A stretch of 54,623 nt of DNA from positions 1 through 54,623 of the forward strand of contig JASHPO010000035.1 of NCBI GenBank assembly GCA_030038075.1. Direction: 5' to 3'. The notes under the pieces were generated by a model. That model was not told the DNA's origin. It saw only the letters and a program-made list of their open reading frames with translations, and made no database searches. This DNA is from Nitrososphaerales archaeon. GTDB lineage: Archaea; Thermoproteota; Nitrososphaeria; Nitrososphaerales; CADDZS01. The translations under genes were made by a program, and so were the position numbers. Below are positions 19,176 to 29,584 of this stretch, one piece after another; position 1 is the first letter of the stretch; every line of letters starts with the position of its first letter.

Positions 19176-20360
19176 ATGAACTCGCAGAGTAAGATCGCTG
19201 TAAAGCCTTCGGCGAGGTCTGAATCGCTGGGTCTATCCGGAATAAGGGTAATCTTTGATAAGGTCTCGAAGATGCCGGACGCGATACGCCTCGAATTCGG
19301 AGAACCGGACTTTGATACCCCAGACAACATCAAGGCTGCGGCGATCGACGCCGTGAGAAAGGGTAAAACAAAGTACACGCCGAGCTCGGGAATTCCGGAG
19401 CTCAAAAGCGCGGTGGCGTCAAAGCTCAAGAGAGAGAACAATATCGACTACGATCCCGTTAAGGAAATTGTTGTTACGGCTGGTGCGACTTCTGGGATCA
19501 ATCTCGCTCTTTTGGCGACTATGGATTATGGAGATGAGATTCTCGTACCTGACCCCGGTTGGGCCACTTACGTCCACGCTGTTAACATCGTGGGAGCAAA
19601 ACCGATTCCGTATGTCCTTCGGGAATCTTCCGATTACTCGATTGATATCAAGGAACTAGCAGGTCTAGTCACGCGAAAGACAAAGGCGATTCTCATAAAC
19701 AGCCCGAGCAATCCGATGGGCTCGATACTCTCACGCACAAATTTGCAGGAGATTGCGGACTTTGCCATAGATCACAACCTATTCGTCCTCTCAGACGAGG
19801 TTTACGAGAAATTTCTCTATCAGGACGGAGGAATGAACGAACAAGTCAGCATTGCGAGCCTGAACGAAATGAAGGACCGAACCGTGATGATCAACGCATT
19901 CTCAAAGACGTACGCGATGACAGGATGGAGAATCGGGTACGCCGGAGCTTCAGAGAATATCGCTGGCGCGATGACAAAAATCAACGCCGCGCAGTGCTCG
20001 TGCGTCTCCACAATCAGTCAGTATGCAGCTCTGGAGGCACTCAAGGGCCCTCAGGACTCCGTCCGCAACATGATCTCAGCATTTACGGAACGAAGACAAG
20101 TGCTAGTCAAGGGATTGAACGAGTTCAGTGGGTTCCGGTGTGCAATGCCGAAAGGCGCCTTCTACGCGTTTCCAAATATCAAAGAAACCGGATTTCGTTC
20201 CGATGAACTAGCCATGAAGATAGTCGACAAAGCCCACGTCGCCGTGGTTCCGGGATCTGCGTTCGGAAATCAGGGAGAGGGGTATCTAAGGCTGGCTTAC
20301 GCTAACTCTGTCGAGAACATACAGGAAGCTCTCGTAAGAATCAGAAAAATTCTGAACTAA
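19176..20360 (+). CDS. PLP-dependent aminotransferase class I/II
   Basis: LEFGEPDFDTPDNI; NSPSNPMGSILS; NAFSKTYAMTGWRIGYAG. Confidence 0.9.
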   Translation: MNSQSKIAVKPSARSESLGLSGIRVIFDKVSKMPDAIRLEFGEPDFDTPDNIKAAAIDAVRKGKTKYTPSSGIPELKSAVASKLKRENNIDYDPVKEIVVTAGATSGINLALLATMDYGDEILVPDPGWATYVHAVNIVGAKPIPYVLRESSDYSIDIKELAGLVTRKTKAILINSPSNPMGSILSRTNLQEIADFAIDHNLFVLSDEVYEKFLYQDGGMNEQVSIASLNEMKDRTVMINAFSKTYAMTGWRIGYAGASENIAGAMTKINAAQCSCVSTISQYAALEALKGPQDSVRNMISAFTERRQVLVKGLNEFSGFRCAMPKGAFYAFPNIKETGFRSDELAMKIVDKAHVAVVPGSAFGNQGEGYLRLAYANSVENIQEALVRIRKILN

Positions 20361-21697
20361 CTTCCTACCGCGCGCGTAACGTGGACTCCATTTATTTTCA
20401 TGGACGGAACCAAGGTCGGAGTATTAACTTCCCACCAGCGAATCCAGTCTCTCTCCTTTGAGACGGTCTCGATGTTTTTGAGCTGGCGCGGAATCGAGTC
20501 GCTAACGCGGAGACCGGCGATGGATTCTTTTATCTCCCCGGATTCGATCCTAAAGGCGGCGTCGCGCGGGACCGTAGAATATTCCCCTGTCCTCATGTTT
20601 TGATATCGCGTGTACCAGTTGTTCGTTATCAGGACTCCACTCTTGGTATCTCGCAACAATTCATCAAACGAGGTGTCTCCCTCGTTGAAGACTATGGTCG
20701 TGGGCCGCGGCGCGATAATCCCGGCGTTACCCGTGCTTTTTGCTCCGAATTTTTTCCCCGTTGTGCTGTTGTGAAGCATGGACGTGAACTTTCCGCTCGA
20801 AATGATTTCGTTTATCCGGGTCGGGGTTCCCTCTTCGTCGAAGATTCTTCCTCCCAAACCCTTGTCGTAAACGCCGTAATCCTCTATAGTCAGCTCGGTT
20901 ACTGCAACCTCCTCACCGAGCTTGCCTTCAAGAAAGGAGTTACCGGACTCGATCGCAAACGCGGAAGCGTTTGAAGCAACCGGAAGAATGTTCGCGACAA
21001 CAGTCGAGGAAAATATGACGTCATAGATTCCGTCGGGGATTTGCTTCGGGTTTAGCGCCATTTTCGCGTATTCGCCGGCTTTCCGCCCAGCCTTCAGGGG
21101 ATCAAAGTCAGCGACGAATGAACTGCACGATAGGCCCTGTCCCGATGCATTGTCGTCGGCAAAAGCCCGCACGTTGAGCAGCATTTGAGACTCCCTGTCC
21201 ATGCCCGCCGCCCCGCCGGAAGTAATTATGAACAACTCTGTTGACTCTGTGTTGAGCGAACCACTCGCTCTTTTTGCGCCAGAGCGAAGGCACTGGTCGA
21301 TGGTTTGCTTCACGTAATCGACTAGGGGAGCTTCCTGGACCTTGGAATCGAAATTCGCCTGTCCGGTGTAACTAAATGGGCCCAGAGGCAGCGGAACGTA
21401 ATCTTTGCTCTCGGGTAGCGCTTCACAGGACTTCACCAAATTTTTTACGAACCTCTCGATTCCCTGAGTCGTGGGATTGTACGAAGCTCCTATCAATCTC
21501 CTTCTTACCTTTGAAATGTAGACCTCGAGGGTGACATTACGTACGTAGTTCACTAGGGTGATCGTGTTGTTTGCAAATCTCACCTGCGAGTCGCGCGACC
21601 TTGCGCACAAAACGGAGACGTCATCGCAGCCCTGACTCTTCGCTTCGGAGAGGGCGGACTTTGCTATCTCCTCGATCTTCGTTTCCTGCGCTATCAT
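20357..21697 (-). CDS. pmbA: TldE/PmbA metalloprotease-like protein
   Basis: GDTSFDELLRDTKSGVLITNNWYTRYQNMRTGEYSTVPRDAAFRIESGEI; start at internal ATG 21697 overlaps TldD stop (ATGA). Confidence 0.85.
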   Translation of the reverse strand: MIAQETKIEEIAKSALSEAKSQGCDDVSVLCARSRDSQVRFANNTITLVNYVRNVTLEVYISKVRRRLIGASYNPTTQGIERFVKNLVKSCEALPESKDYVPLPLGPFSYTGQANFDSKVQEAPLVDYVKQTIDQCLRSGAKRASGSLNTESTELFIITSGGAAGMDRESQMLLNVRAFADDNASGQGLSCSSFVADFDPLKAGRKAGEYAKMALNPKQIPDGIYDVIFSSTVVANILPVASNASAFAIESGNSFLEGKLGEEVAVTELTIEDYGVYDKGLGGRIFDEEGTPTRINEIISSGKFTSMLHNSTTGKKFGAKSTGNAGIIAPRPTTIVFNEGDTSFDELLRDTKSGVLITNNWYTRYQNMRTGEYSTVPRDAAFRIESGEIKESIAGLRVSDSIPRQLKNIETVSKERDWIRWWEVNTPTLVPSMKINGVHVTRAVGS

Positions 21698-23139
21698 CTT
21701 GAGGACACTCTCACGTTTCTTAGCCGGATATGAGGGGCACCGAAAAAGACTGGAGCGCCCTGCATTGGATCGCCCTTCCCGCAAGTGCCGCAGGTATACT
21801 TAATGTCGCTTGCCCGGGCATCGATGCTCCCCCAGTACTTTGGGGTCGTGATCTCCAAAACAGGATTCTTGACCGCTTCGCCGAGTTTCCCGTTCTCGAT
21901 CATGAATGCCTGCAATCCAACGTAGCGCTGGTTTAGCCGCTTGTCATCGATGTTCCACTCCATAAAGCTCTTGATATAGATGCCGCGTTTTACCTCCTTC
22001 AGCATTTCCTCGAACGTCCAGTCGCCCGGCTCGATGAATGTGTTGGCCATCCTGATAATCGGCTCTCGGTCAAACTGCACCGCCCTTGAAGAACTATTGC
22101 TCTTGATTTTGAAGTAACTTGCGGTCGCTCTGTTTTGCAGAAACTCTGTGAATTTTCCGGCGGTGATTAACCGTCGCTTCCTCGCCTTGACTCCCTCGTC
22201 ATCGTACATGTAAAAACCCATGGAATTGGGGATTGTCGGGTCGTCTGAAACGTACGCTTCCGAGCTTCCTATCTGCATGCCGAGTTTGTCGGCCTTCAGA
22301 AACGACTCGCCTGCCTGGGCTCCTTCGCGGCCGAGAATCCTGTCCGCCTCGCCGGGGTGCCCGCAGGATTCGTGACTGGTTAGTCCGGCGACGTTAGGCC
22401 CCAAAATCAAGTCGAGCGTCTCATCCTTTGGGGGCTTTGCCGACGCCTTGATTCCCGGCATCATCTCCTTGAGCTGCGAGGGAACATAATCGACCAAATT
22501 GAGATTTTCCATAATCTCCCAGCCGCCAGTTCCTCCGAGACCCGAATAACCGGGAGGAATCGTAATCGGAATTGGATTTCCATTGTACAGGCATACAATC
22601 ATGCCAAGATATGCTACGCGCGGGACGCGGCTTTCCAGCCTAGAGCCGTCAGAATTTGCGTAGTACTTCTCCTCGGTATTATAACCAGCATATAGGTTCC
22701 GGTTTGGAAACGATACGTCAGAGAGTGGCTCGGATATAGTTTTGTCGATCTCCCTGAGGAAGGAGATCATTGATTCAACAGAAACATCGTCAACCTTCTT
22801 TTTTTCCTGAACGCCCCATTTTTCGACATGGCTCTCTTCCTGAGAGAAGTGTATTTTCTCGGCCGTAACTGCCGCAGCAGCTTTCGCGTCCTTGACAACT
22901 TTTTCGACGAGGTCTTTGACGTTCTCACGGGAGATTAGATTCGTGGCTCCAAACGATAACGCGCCGTCGTAAATCACCCTTATGCCGATTCCTTCCGCGT
23001 CAATAATTACGGCGGGCTCTGGATTCCCATTTCTGGTAAAGCAGGTTACGTCGCTAGTCTTCTGATATCTTGCTTCAGAATATTCACAGTGTTTCTTGTC
23101 TGCCAGTTCCAAGGCGTAATCGACGAGGTCGTTACTCAA
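21694..23139 (-). CDS. tldD: TldD metalloprotease-like protein
   Basis: GPNVAGLTSHESCGHPGEADRILGREG (HExxxH); TFIEPGDWTFEEMLKEVKRGIYIKSF; YTCGTCGKGDPMQGAPVFFG. Confidence 0.9.
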   Translation of the reverse strand: MSNDLVDYALELADKKHCEYSEARYQKTSDVTCFTRNGNPEPAVIIDAEGIGIRVIYDGALSFGATNLISRENVKDLVEKVVKDAKAAAAVTAEKIHFSQEESHVEKWGVQEKKKVDDVSVESMISFLREIDKTISEPLSDVSFPNRNLYAGYNTEEKYYANSDGSRLESRVPRVAYLGMIVCLYNGNPIPITIPPGYSGLGGTGGWEIMENLNLVDYVPSQLKEMMPGIKASAKPPKDETLDLILGPNVAGLTSHESCGHPGEADRILGREGAQAGESFLKADKLGMQIGSSEAYVSDDPTIPNSMGFYMYDDEGVKARKRRLITAGKFTEFLQNRATASYFKIKSNSSSRAVQFDREPIIRMANTFIEPGDWTFEEMLKEVKRGIYIKSFMEWNIDDKRLNQRYVGLQAFMIENGKLGEAVKNPVLEITTPKYWGSIDARASDIKYTCGTCGKGDPMQGAPVFFGAPHIRLRNVRVSSR

Positions 23140-23354
23140 TGAGATCTGCTAGCCACATGATTTCTTTCTTATATTTTCATTTCCTCAGATTGTGAAGAAA
23201 TCTTCATATGTCTTCCCGAAAACCCGTCGGATTTCGAAGATTTTCGCGCAATCTATCTCCGATTGATGTAACAGGACTGTAATCTCGCATCTGCAACTCA
23301 CCTACCAATTCTTCTTGACTATAGAGTCCTTTTTTACGGTGTCCCCGAATACTC

Positions 23355-23687
23355 TTGCAGAAGGCATTGTTCACAAGAATCTGCAATAGGTCCGAGATTC
23401 AGGACTACGAGCTCTACCGCTTTGACATCGGGGATAAAGCGTTGCTTGTGATGCGGGATGGAGATGAATTCATTGTGACAAGCGCTATTTGCACCCACGA
23501 AGAGTCAGATCTGACGCTTGGCATTCTATCAGACAAAACAATAACCTGTCCATTGCATCAAGCAAAGTTCGACCTCGAATCCGGTATTGTTCTCTCGGGA
23601 CCGGACGGCGACTCGCCCGACTCGATTCCGAGGCTCAAGATCTTCGAAACAAAGATTGAGAACGAAGATCTGTTTGCAGACCTTTAG
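23355..23687 (+). CDS. Rieske-type [2Fe-2S] ferredoxin
   Basis: ICTHEESDLTLGIL...ITCPLHQAKFDLESG (CxH/CxxH). Confidence 0.88.
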   Translation: MQKALFTRICNRSEIQDYELYRFDIGDKALLVMRDGDEFIVTSAICTHEESDLTLGILSDKTITCPLHQAKFDLESGIVLSGPDGDSPDSIPRLKIFETKIENEDLFADL

Positions 23688-23732
23688 ATTTTTGCTCCAC
23701 GCATGGTTGAAATTGTCACACAGTTGATTTAG

Positions 23733-24878
23733 GTGGTCGAATTGCAAGAGCAAACCCGAAAAGAAAGACCTGTCTCGCTAGTTGATATTTTTCTCAAGGC
23801 AAGGGAACTTGAACGCGAGGGAAAAGATGTCATACATTTTGACGCGGGAGAACCTGATTTCGATCCCCCAGAGCAGGTCATGAGCGCCACTATAAATGCC
23901 ATAAGGGCGGGAAGGGGACGATACACCGAGTCAGGCGGCATCCCCGAAGCGAGGAGGGCGATTTCTGAACATATTGCGAGGAAAATACGAGTAGAAATCG
24001 CCACTAACCAGATCGTTGTTACCGCGGGCGGCAGACTGGCTCTCTACTACGCTTTCGCGTCTCTTCCAAAGAATTCTAAAATCGGAATCATCTCGCCCGA
24101 CTGGCCTGCTTACAAGGACCTTGCACGCTTTATCGGCCATCAAGTACAATTCTTCGAAACAAGGCTTGAAGACGGCTGGGACATCGATGTGGATCAAATC
24201 AGGAACAGCGATTGCAACGCGATTGTGCTGAACTATCCGAATAATCCTACTGGGAAAATCCTGGAGGATTCTGTAATTCGTGACCTCGTCCAAATTGCTT
24301 CAGAAAAGAAGATGACGGTCGTAAGCGACGAGGTCTATTCCGATTACGTGTTTGGTAAAAAACACTTTCGGAGCATCCTCGAAACTACGGGTCTTCATTA
24401 CATACTCGTCACTTCGCTCTCCAAGAGCTATGCGATGACGGGCTACCGCGCGGCCTACCTAGTGTCCGATGAAAAGACCATCCAGCATATAGGCAGGATG
24501 AACAGCATGATTATGACCAGCGCTCCAGAGTTCGTCCAGTACGCGATCGTGGCTGCCTTAAGCTGCGAAGAATACGTGAAAGAAAAAGCCGAGCTTATCA
24601 AGAAAAGGAGGGATGTTGCCGCAAGTGCCCTGAAAGAACGCCTCGGCGCTGAATTGTACAGTCCAGACGGAGCGCTCTACGTTTTCCCGAAACTTCATTC
24701 GGGACGGTCCTTTGACTCTGAAAGATTTGCACTTGAGCTTCTGGAAAAGAAATTTGTCTCAGTCTCGCCCGGAACGGCATTCGGGAGTTGGTACAAAGAA
24801 CACGTAAGGATGACGCTGCTTCAGGACGAGAAACGGATTGAAGAAGGCATCGAACGCATGGCCCAGTTGATCGAATAG
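23733..24878 (+). CDS. PLP-dependent aminotransferase class I/II
   Basis: FDAGEPDFDPPEQV; LNYPNNPTGKIL; TSLSKSYAMTGYRAAYL. Confidence 0.9.
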   Translation: MVELQEQTRKERPVSLVDIFLKARELEREGKDVIHFDAGEPDFDPPEQVMSATINAIRAGRGRYTESGGIPEARRAISEHIARKIRVEIATNQIVVTAGGRLALYYAFASLPKNSKIGIISPDWPAYKDLARFIGHQVQFFETRLEDGWDIDVDQIRNSDCNAIVLNYPNNPTGKILEDSVIRDLVQIASEKKMTVVSDEVYSDYVFGKKHFRSILETTGLHYILVTSLSKSYAMTGYRAAYLVSDEKTIQHIGRMNSMIMTSAPEFVQYAIVAALSCEEYVKEKAELIKKRRDVAASALKERLGAELYSPDGALYVFPKLHSGRSFDSERFALELLEKKFVSVSPGTAFGSWYKEHVRMTLLQDEKRIEEGIERMAQLIE

Positions 24879-25351
24879 TGAGTTCAGTTATCAGGCCAAT
24901 TTTCGTGTATTTTGACGGGTTGTGCGAGCCCAAAAACCCCGGCGGCATAGCGACATACGGCTTTCTGATTCAAAGAAACGGCGAGACAATTTTTGAAGAC
25001 TATGGGTTGGCAGATGCCGAGCCCTGGTCTAAAGAGGCTTCCAATAACGTGGCAGAATACTCTGCGGTGCTTCGAGCGCTAAAATGGCTTGACGAGAGAA
25101 AGGAACACGACGCGCAGATAGTGATTCGAGGCGATTCGAAACTGATCGTCAACCAGCTCAAGGGGGAGTACAAAGTAAAGTCTCTAAGAATAGTAGAATT
25201 ATTTCACGAAGCGAAGAAGCTCCTCTCCAAATTCAAGAACTTGCGCATCGAGTGGGTTGACAGGTCCTTGAATCAGGAGGCCGACCGTCTCAGTCGAATT
25301 GCCTACAAAAAATATGTCCGAACTCACGAGAACGGTCGAAACTTCTTTTAG
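24878..25351 (+). CDS. Ribonuclease HI family protein
   Basis: VYFDGLCEPKNPGGIATYGFLI; NVAEYSAVLRALKWL; VIRGDSKLIVNQLKGEYKVK; WVDRSLNQEADRLS. GTG start. Confidence 0.88.
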   Translation: MSSVIRPIFVYFDGLCEPKNPGGIATYGFLIQRNGETIFEDYGLADAEPWSKEASNNVAEYSAVLRALKWLDERKEHDAQIVIRGDSKLIVNQLKGEYKVKSLRIVELFHEAKKLLSKFKNLRIEWVDRSLNQEADRLSRIAYKKYVRTHENGRNFF

Positions 25352-25389
25352 CCCTTGTTATTTCAGAATAAATCGCTCCGTGAGATTGC

Positions 25390-25860
25390 ATGTCGGTCGA
25401 AGAACAGCAATTACTTATACGACGGATAAAAGACGGGACTGTAATAGACCACGTGAGAGCAGGCGAGGCGCTCAGGGTCTTGCAGATCCTGGGCATCACC
25501 GGAAAGGACGGCGAGATAGTAAGTGTTGCCATGAACGTCCCCAGCTCGAAACTAGGCAAGAAAGACGTAGTCAAAGTCGCTAACAGATTTCTAAAGACTG
25601 AGGAAACTGACAAGCTAGCTCTCGTCGCGCCTCAGGCTACGGCGAACATTATCAAAAACTACAAGGTCTCTGCAAAGCACAGAGTCGAACTTCCTGACGT
25701 GTTCAAAGGAATCTTAAAGTGTCCGAACCCGACGTGCGTCTCAAATCTTGCAAACGAACCAATAATACCCACGATTGATGTCATAGACAAGGAGACGCCT
25801 CTCCTGAAATGCAGATTCTGTCAGAGGCTGATAACGGCTAACGAAACAGTTCTCGTCTAG
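25390..25860 (+). CDS. pyrI: Aspartate carbamoyltransferase regulatory chain
   Basis: IKDGTVIDHVRAGEALRVLQILGI; KCPNPTCVSN...LKCRFCQR zinc domain. Confidence 0.93.
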   Translation: MSVEEQQLLIRRIKDGTVIDHVRAGEALRVLQILGITGKDGEIVSVAMNVPSSKLGKKDVVKVANRFLKTEETDKLALVAPQATANIIKNYKVSAKHRVELPDVFKGILKCPNPTCVSNLANEPIIPTIDVIDKETPLLKCRFCQRLITANETVLV

Positions 25861-27317
25861 CCTTTTACCACGGCAATCGGGGTCAACCGGACGACCTTCG
25901 TCCCGATTCCCACGCTATCGGAGACATCGGCAACGGAATCAACGTCCTTGTAGGCTCCCGGTGCCTCTTCGACAACGCCCTTTTTGCTCGCTGCTTCCAG
26001 CAGGATTCCGCGGGACTCCAGGTCCTGCCTGACCTTTTCGTATGGATAGTTCCTGATTGCAGCTCCGCGGGACATCATCCTTCCCGCTCCATGGGCCGTA
26101 GATCCGAAACTCACTTCCATCGACTTTTCTCTTCCGAGCAAGACCCACGAAGCAGTCCCCATTGATCCCGGAATCAGAACTGGCTGCCCTATTGTTCTGT
26201 AGTCTTTGGGGACAGCCTCATTTCCTTTTGAAAAAGCTCTAGTTGCACCCTTTCTGTGTACAAAGACCTTCTGCTTTTTCTTCGGATTTGCCAAATCAAC
26301 AGAATGCTCCTCGACCTTGCAAATGTTGTGCGCCACGTCATACACCAGTTTCATGTCAAGATCAGACTCGCTCATTTTCATTACTCGTTCGAAAGCTTTT
26401 CGCACCCGTTGCGTAATGATCTGCCTGTTCGTCCACGCATAATTTAGAGCAGAACCCATCGCGAATCTGTAATTTTCGGCTTCTCTAGATCCGGCGGGTG
26501 CGCACGCCAGCTCGCGATCGGGGAGTTCGATCTTGAAATTGGGCGATGCGACGTCGATTATCTTCAGATAGTCGCTACAGACCTGATGCCCCAGACCCCT
26601 GCTTCCGGTGTGCATCAGCACGCAAACCTGTCCGGTTCTCCCAATTCCGAATGTCTGCGCCGCCTCGCGGTCAACCACATTGTTCACTGTCTCGATTTCC
26701 AAGAAATGATTACCGGAGCCCAGCGTTCCCAAGGATTTAGCGCCTCGCTTTTTCGCATCACCCGACACTTTTGAAGAGTCCGAGAGTTTCATCGTCCCAT
26801 TTTCTTCGCAGTGTTCCAGGTCTGACTGGGTTCCATACCCGTTGTTTATTGCCCATTTCGCTCCTTCGGCGAGCACGTTGTCTAGCTGCTGGGTCGAGAG
26901 GTTTAGCGCACCGACGTTTCCGAGCCCAGACGGAACGGCGTGAAACATTTCCTTCACAAGCTCCCTCAGTTTTGGCCGTACCTCTTCTTCGTTCAAGCTG
27001 GTTCGGAGCAACCTTACTCCGCAATTAATGTCGTACCCTACACCACCAGGTGAAATAACGCCCGTCTCGAAATCAGTTGCAGCGACCCCGCCGATCGGAA
27101 AACCATAGCCCTCGTGACCGTCGGGAAGAACTACAACGTGTTTCTTCACTCCCGGCAGAAATGTCACGTTCACAGCTTGATCGATAGTCCGGTCGGTTTG
27201 CATTTTTTCGATCAGCGAATCATTCGCATAGATCGTGACCGGAACTCTCATCCCCGACCTAGCAGTTTGCTCTATCCTGTACTCAACGTCGCCAACTTTG
27301 GTCATTCCAAATTTCAA
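25857..27317 (-). CDS. rtcB: RNA-splicing ligase RtcB
   Basis: VVLPDGHEGYGFPIGGVAATDFETGVISPGGVGYDINCGVRLLRT; HTGSRGLGHQVCSDY; STAHGAGRMMSRGAA. Confidence 0.95.
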   Translation of the reverse strand: MKFGMTKVGDVEYRIEQTARSGMRVPVTIYANDSLIEKMQTDRTIDQAVNVTFLPGVKKHVVVLPDGHEGYGFPIGGVAATDFETGVISPGGVGYDINCGVRLLRTSLNEEEVRPKLRELVKEMFHAVPSGLGNVGALNLSTQQLDNVLAEGAKWAINNGYGTQSDLEHCEENGTMKLSDSSKVSGDAKKRGAKSLGTLGSGNHFLEIETVNNVVDREAAQTFGIGRTGQVCVLMHTGSRGLGHQVCSDYLKIIDVASPNFKIELPDRELACAPAGSREAENYRFAMGSALNYAWTNRQIITQRVRKAFERVMKMSESDLDMKLVYDVAHNICKVEEHSVDLANPKKKQKVFVHRKGATRAFSKGNEAVPKDYRTIGQPVLIPGSMGTASWVLLGREKSMEVSFGSTAHGAGRMMSRGAAIRNYPYEKVRQDLESRGILLEAASKKGVVEEAPGAYKDVDSVADVSDSVGIGTKVVRLTPIAVVKG

Positions 27318-27376
27318 AAACTGCCACGTCGGATTGAAAGAAAACTTTGGACTGCACTGAAAAGCCTTTCGAGCGA

Positions 27377-29551
27377 TTAAGGCAGTTGTTTCTTTATCTG
27401 GTTTGCAACCGCAGGCCCGATCCTCGGAAGTCGAGCAAGTTTTTCGATGGTTGCCTGCGATAATTTGTCGATGTCGGTGTAGCCGGCATTGTAGAGAGAT
27501 CTAGCTCTTACACGGCCGACCCCTTCGAGTTTTGTAAGTGGAATCAGCTCGCTCTTTATCCCGTACCTGACGCGTTCCCGCAGTTCGCTGGACTCGACCA
27601 CAAGATCCATGCGCCCGAATAGCCGCGCCAATTCTCCGAACGAATAAAGAAGCCAGTCCGCATTGTCCACCATTCGATGGAGGTCTCCGGGTTCTATCGC
27701 GTATTTTTCAAGCACGGATTGCTCGGGGTTCTCGTTTATCCAATGGGTCAGTGCCAAAACCGTCCGAAAGTCTCCGAGGATTGTGTCAAAATCCCGGTAG
27801 AACTCAAAGTCGTTTGATGCTGGAAGGGGTATCAGCAGCTCGGACCTGCGAGTCTGAACGACCTCGTCAAGCTCTGCTTCATCCTTGCTTCTTATGCTAA
27901 ATTTTGGTGACATGTCGGGAGTCTGCGTAAGCAGATGAAGCATCCCCAGAACATGAGTTCCGGCTTTCTCGGATTGTTTGATTCCCTGCTTCATGATTAT
28001 AGCAGATTCAGGATCTATATAGAGAAGTGCGACTCTTCGACCGAAATCAGTTGCCCTAAATTTCTTGGAGGTTCGAATAAGAAGTCCTTCCTCCTCCAAG
28101 TAGACTAGGGCTTGCTTCACTCTTGACTTGACCGTCGCTTTCCTGTACTGGGCCCCGAAAAGAGTGCTTTCGAAAAAGTCGTAAACATCCTCTTCGGATA
28201 TTCCCTGACTCGCGGCAATAAGGCCCAGGAGATGCATTCTCAATGGCCCGTCAGCCGAAAGCTGGGAGCGGATAGGTTCGGGTTTTCCCTCGACATACCG
28301 CTCGTATATTTCCTGCGAGCTCATCTGGGCACCCGCGAGCAATACTATTTCCCCGACCTGATCGAATCTGGGTCTGCCCGCCCTTCCCGCCATTTGCTTG
28401 AACTCGAGAACGCTGATTGGAGACTGACCTCCTTCCTCGACGTCGTACCTGAACAAACTGGAGAGAACTACTCTCCTCGCCGGCAGGTTCACGCCTGCTG
28501 CGAGCGTTGGAGTCGCCGTTAGTATCTTTATCTGCCTCTCGCGGTAGGCATCTTCGATAATTTTTCGGTGCTTGGAGTCAAGCCCCGCGTGATGGAAAGC
28601 TGTACCTTTTTCGACTACTTCTGCGAGTCGCCTTGAAACGTCAGTCTCCTCCCCGGCAGAGTGTATCTTGAACGCAATTTCACGAAGCTTCGCGCTTTCT
28701 TCAAAGGTGAGAAACAGCGGAAGTAGTTCTGCAGCCCTTTCGGCTGCAACAACCGATCTTTTTCTCGTTTCGCAGAAGATCAGCGCCTGACCTCCGTTTC
28801 TAACCGATTCCAGCGCCACGTCGACTGCAGGCCCCTGCTTTGACTGTGTCAGCCGCCGCTGCTCCCCGTCGACAAAAGAAAGGGTACCGTAATCGTAGAT
28901 CCCCTCTACAAGCTTGACTGGCCTCCAGTAGGTTTCGACGAGCTCTGCCCTTAGCCACTCTGCGAGATCCTTCGTGTTACTAATAGTGGCGCTGAGTGCG
29001 AGTAACTGCGCTCCAGGTACGAATTTCTTTGCCTTTGCCAGTATCATCTCAAGCGTGGGGCCTCTGTGAGAGTCGCCCACCAGATGAACTTCGTCAGCGA
29101 TGAAAAGAGAAACTGAATCGATCCAAGACGCTTTGTGTCTAACAACGGAGTCAAACCTCTCGTTTGTGAGAACTATCACGTCGCCTCCTCCAAGAGACTC
29201 ACCGGAGGAGTCAAAATCCCCTGTGGAGATGAAAACTCGTATTTTGGATTTCGAGCTGGGTCTTTTCAGCGATCCCAAAATTTCCTTGAACTCTTCGTAC
29301 TTTTCCGAGGCAAGCGCCCTCAGCGGGGCAAGGTAGACGACCTTACCGCCACGCTCTATCGCTCTGATTGCTGCCATCATCGCGACGAGTGTCTTTCCGC
29401 TCGCCGTGGGTGTAGCCAAGACAAGATTTTTTCCGTCAAGAACTCCGGACTTTACCGCGTCCTCTTGGGGAGGGTATAGGGACTCGTACCCCTTGGTTCG
29501 AAGAGCTTCGATGAACTCTTCTGGGAGATCTGGAATTTCGCTAATTAGCAA
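27377..29551 (-). CDS. hel308: Hel308/Ski2-type DNA helicase
   Basis: TPTASGKTLVAMMAA; ADEVHLVGD; MAGRAGRPRFD; C-terminal HhH (LEGVGRVRARSLYNAGYTDIDKLS). Confidence 0.92.
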   Translation of the reverse strand: MLISEIPDLPEEFIEALRTKGYESLYPPQEDAVKSGVLDGKNLVLATPTASGKTLVAMMAAIRAIERGGKVVYLAPLRALASEKYEEFKEILGSLKRPSSKSKIRVFISTGDFDSSGESLGGGDVIVLTNERFDSVVRHKASWIDSVSLFIADEVHLVGDSHRGPTLEMILAKAKKFVPGAQLLALSATISNTKDLAEWLRAELVETYWRPVKLVEGIYDYGTLSFVDGEQRRLTQSKQGPAVDVALESVRNGGQALIFCETRKRSVVAAERAAELLPLFLTFEESAKLREIAFKIHSAGEETDVSRRLAEVVEKGTAFHHAGLDSKHRKIIEDAYRERQIKILTATPTLAAGVNLPARRVVLSSLFRYDVEEGGQSPISVLEFKQMAGRAGRPRFDQVGEIVLLAGAQMSSQEIYERYVEGKPEPIRSQLSADGPLRMHLLGLIAASQGISEEDVYDFFESTLFGAQYRKATVKSRVKQALVYLEEEGLLIRTSKKFRATDFGRRVALLYIDPESAIIMKQGIKQSEKAGTHVLGMLHLLTQTPDMSPKFSIRSKDEAELDEVVQTRRSELLIPLPASNDFEFYRDFDTILGDFRTVLALTHWINENPEQSVLEKYAIEPGDLHRMVDNADWLLYSFGELARLFGRMDLVVESSELRERVRYGIKSELIPLTKLEGVGRVRARSLYNAGYTDIDKLSQATIEKLARLPRIGPAVANQIKKQLP

Positions 29552-29584
29552 AAATCGTCCGAAACCCTCTGAGAGTTTTGGCCT

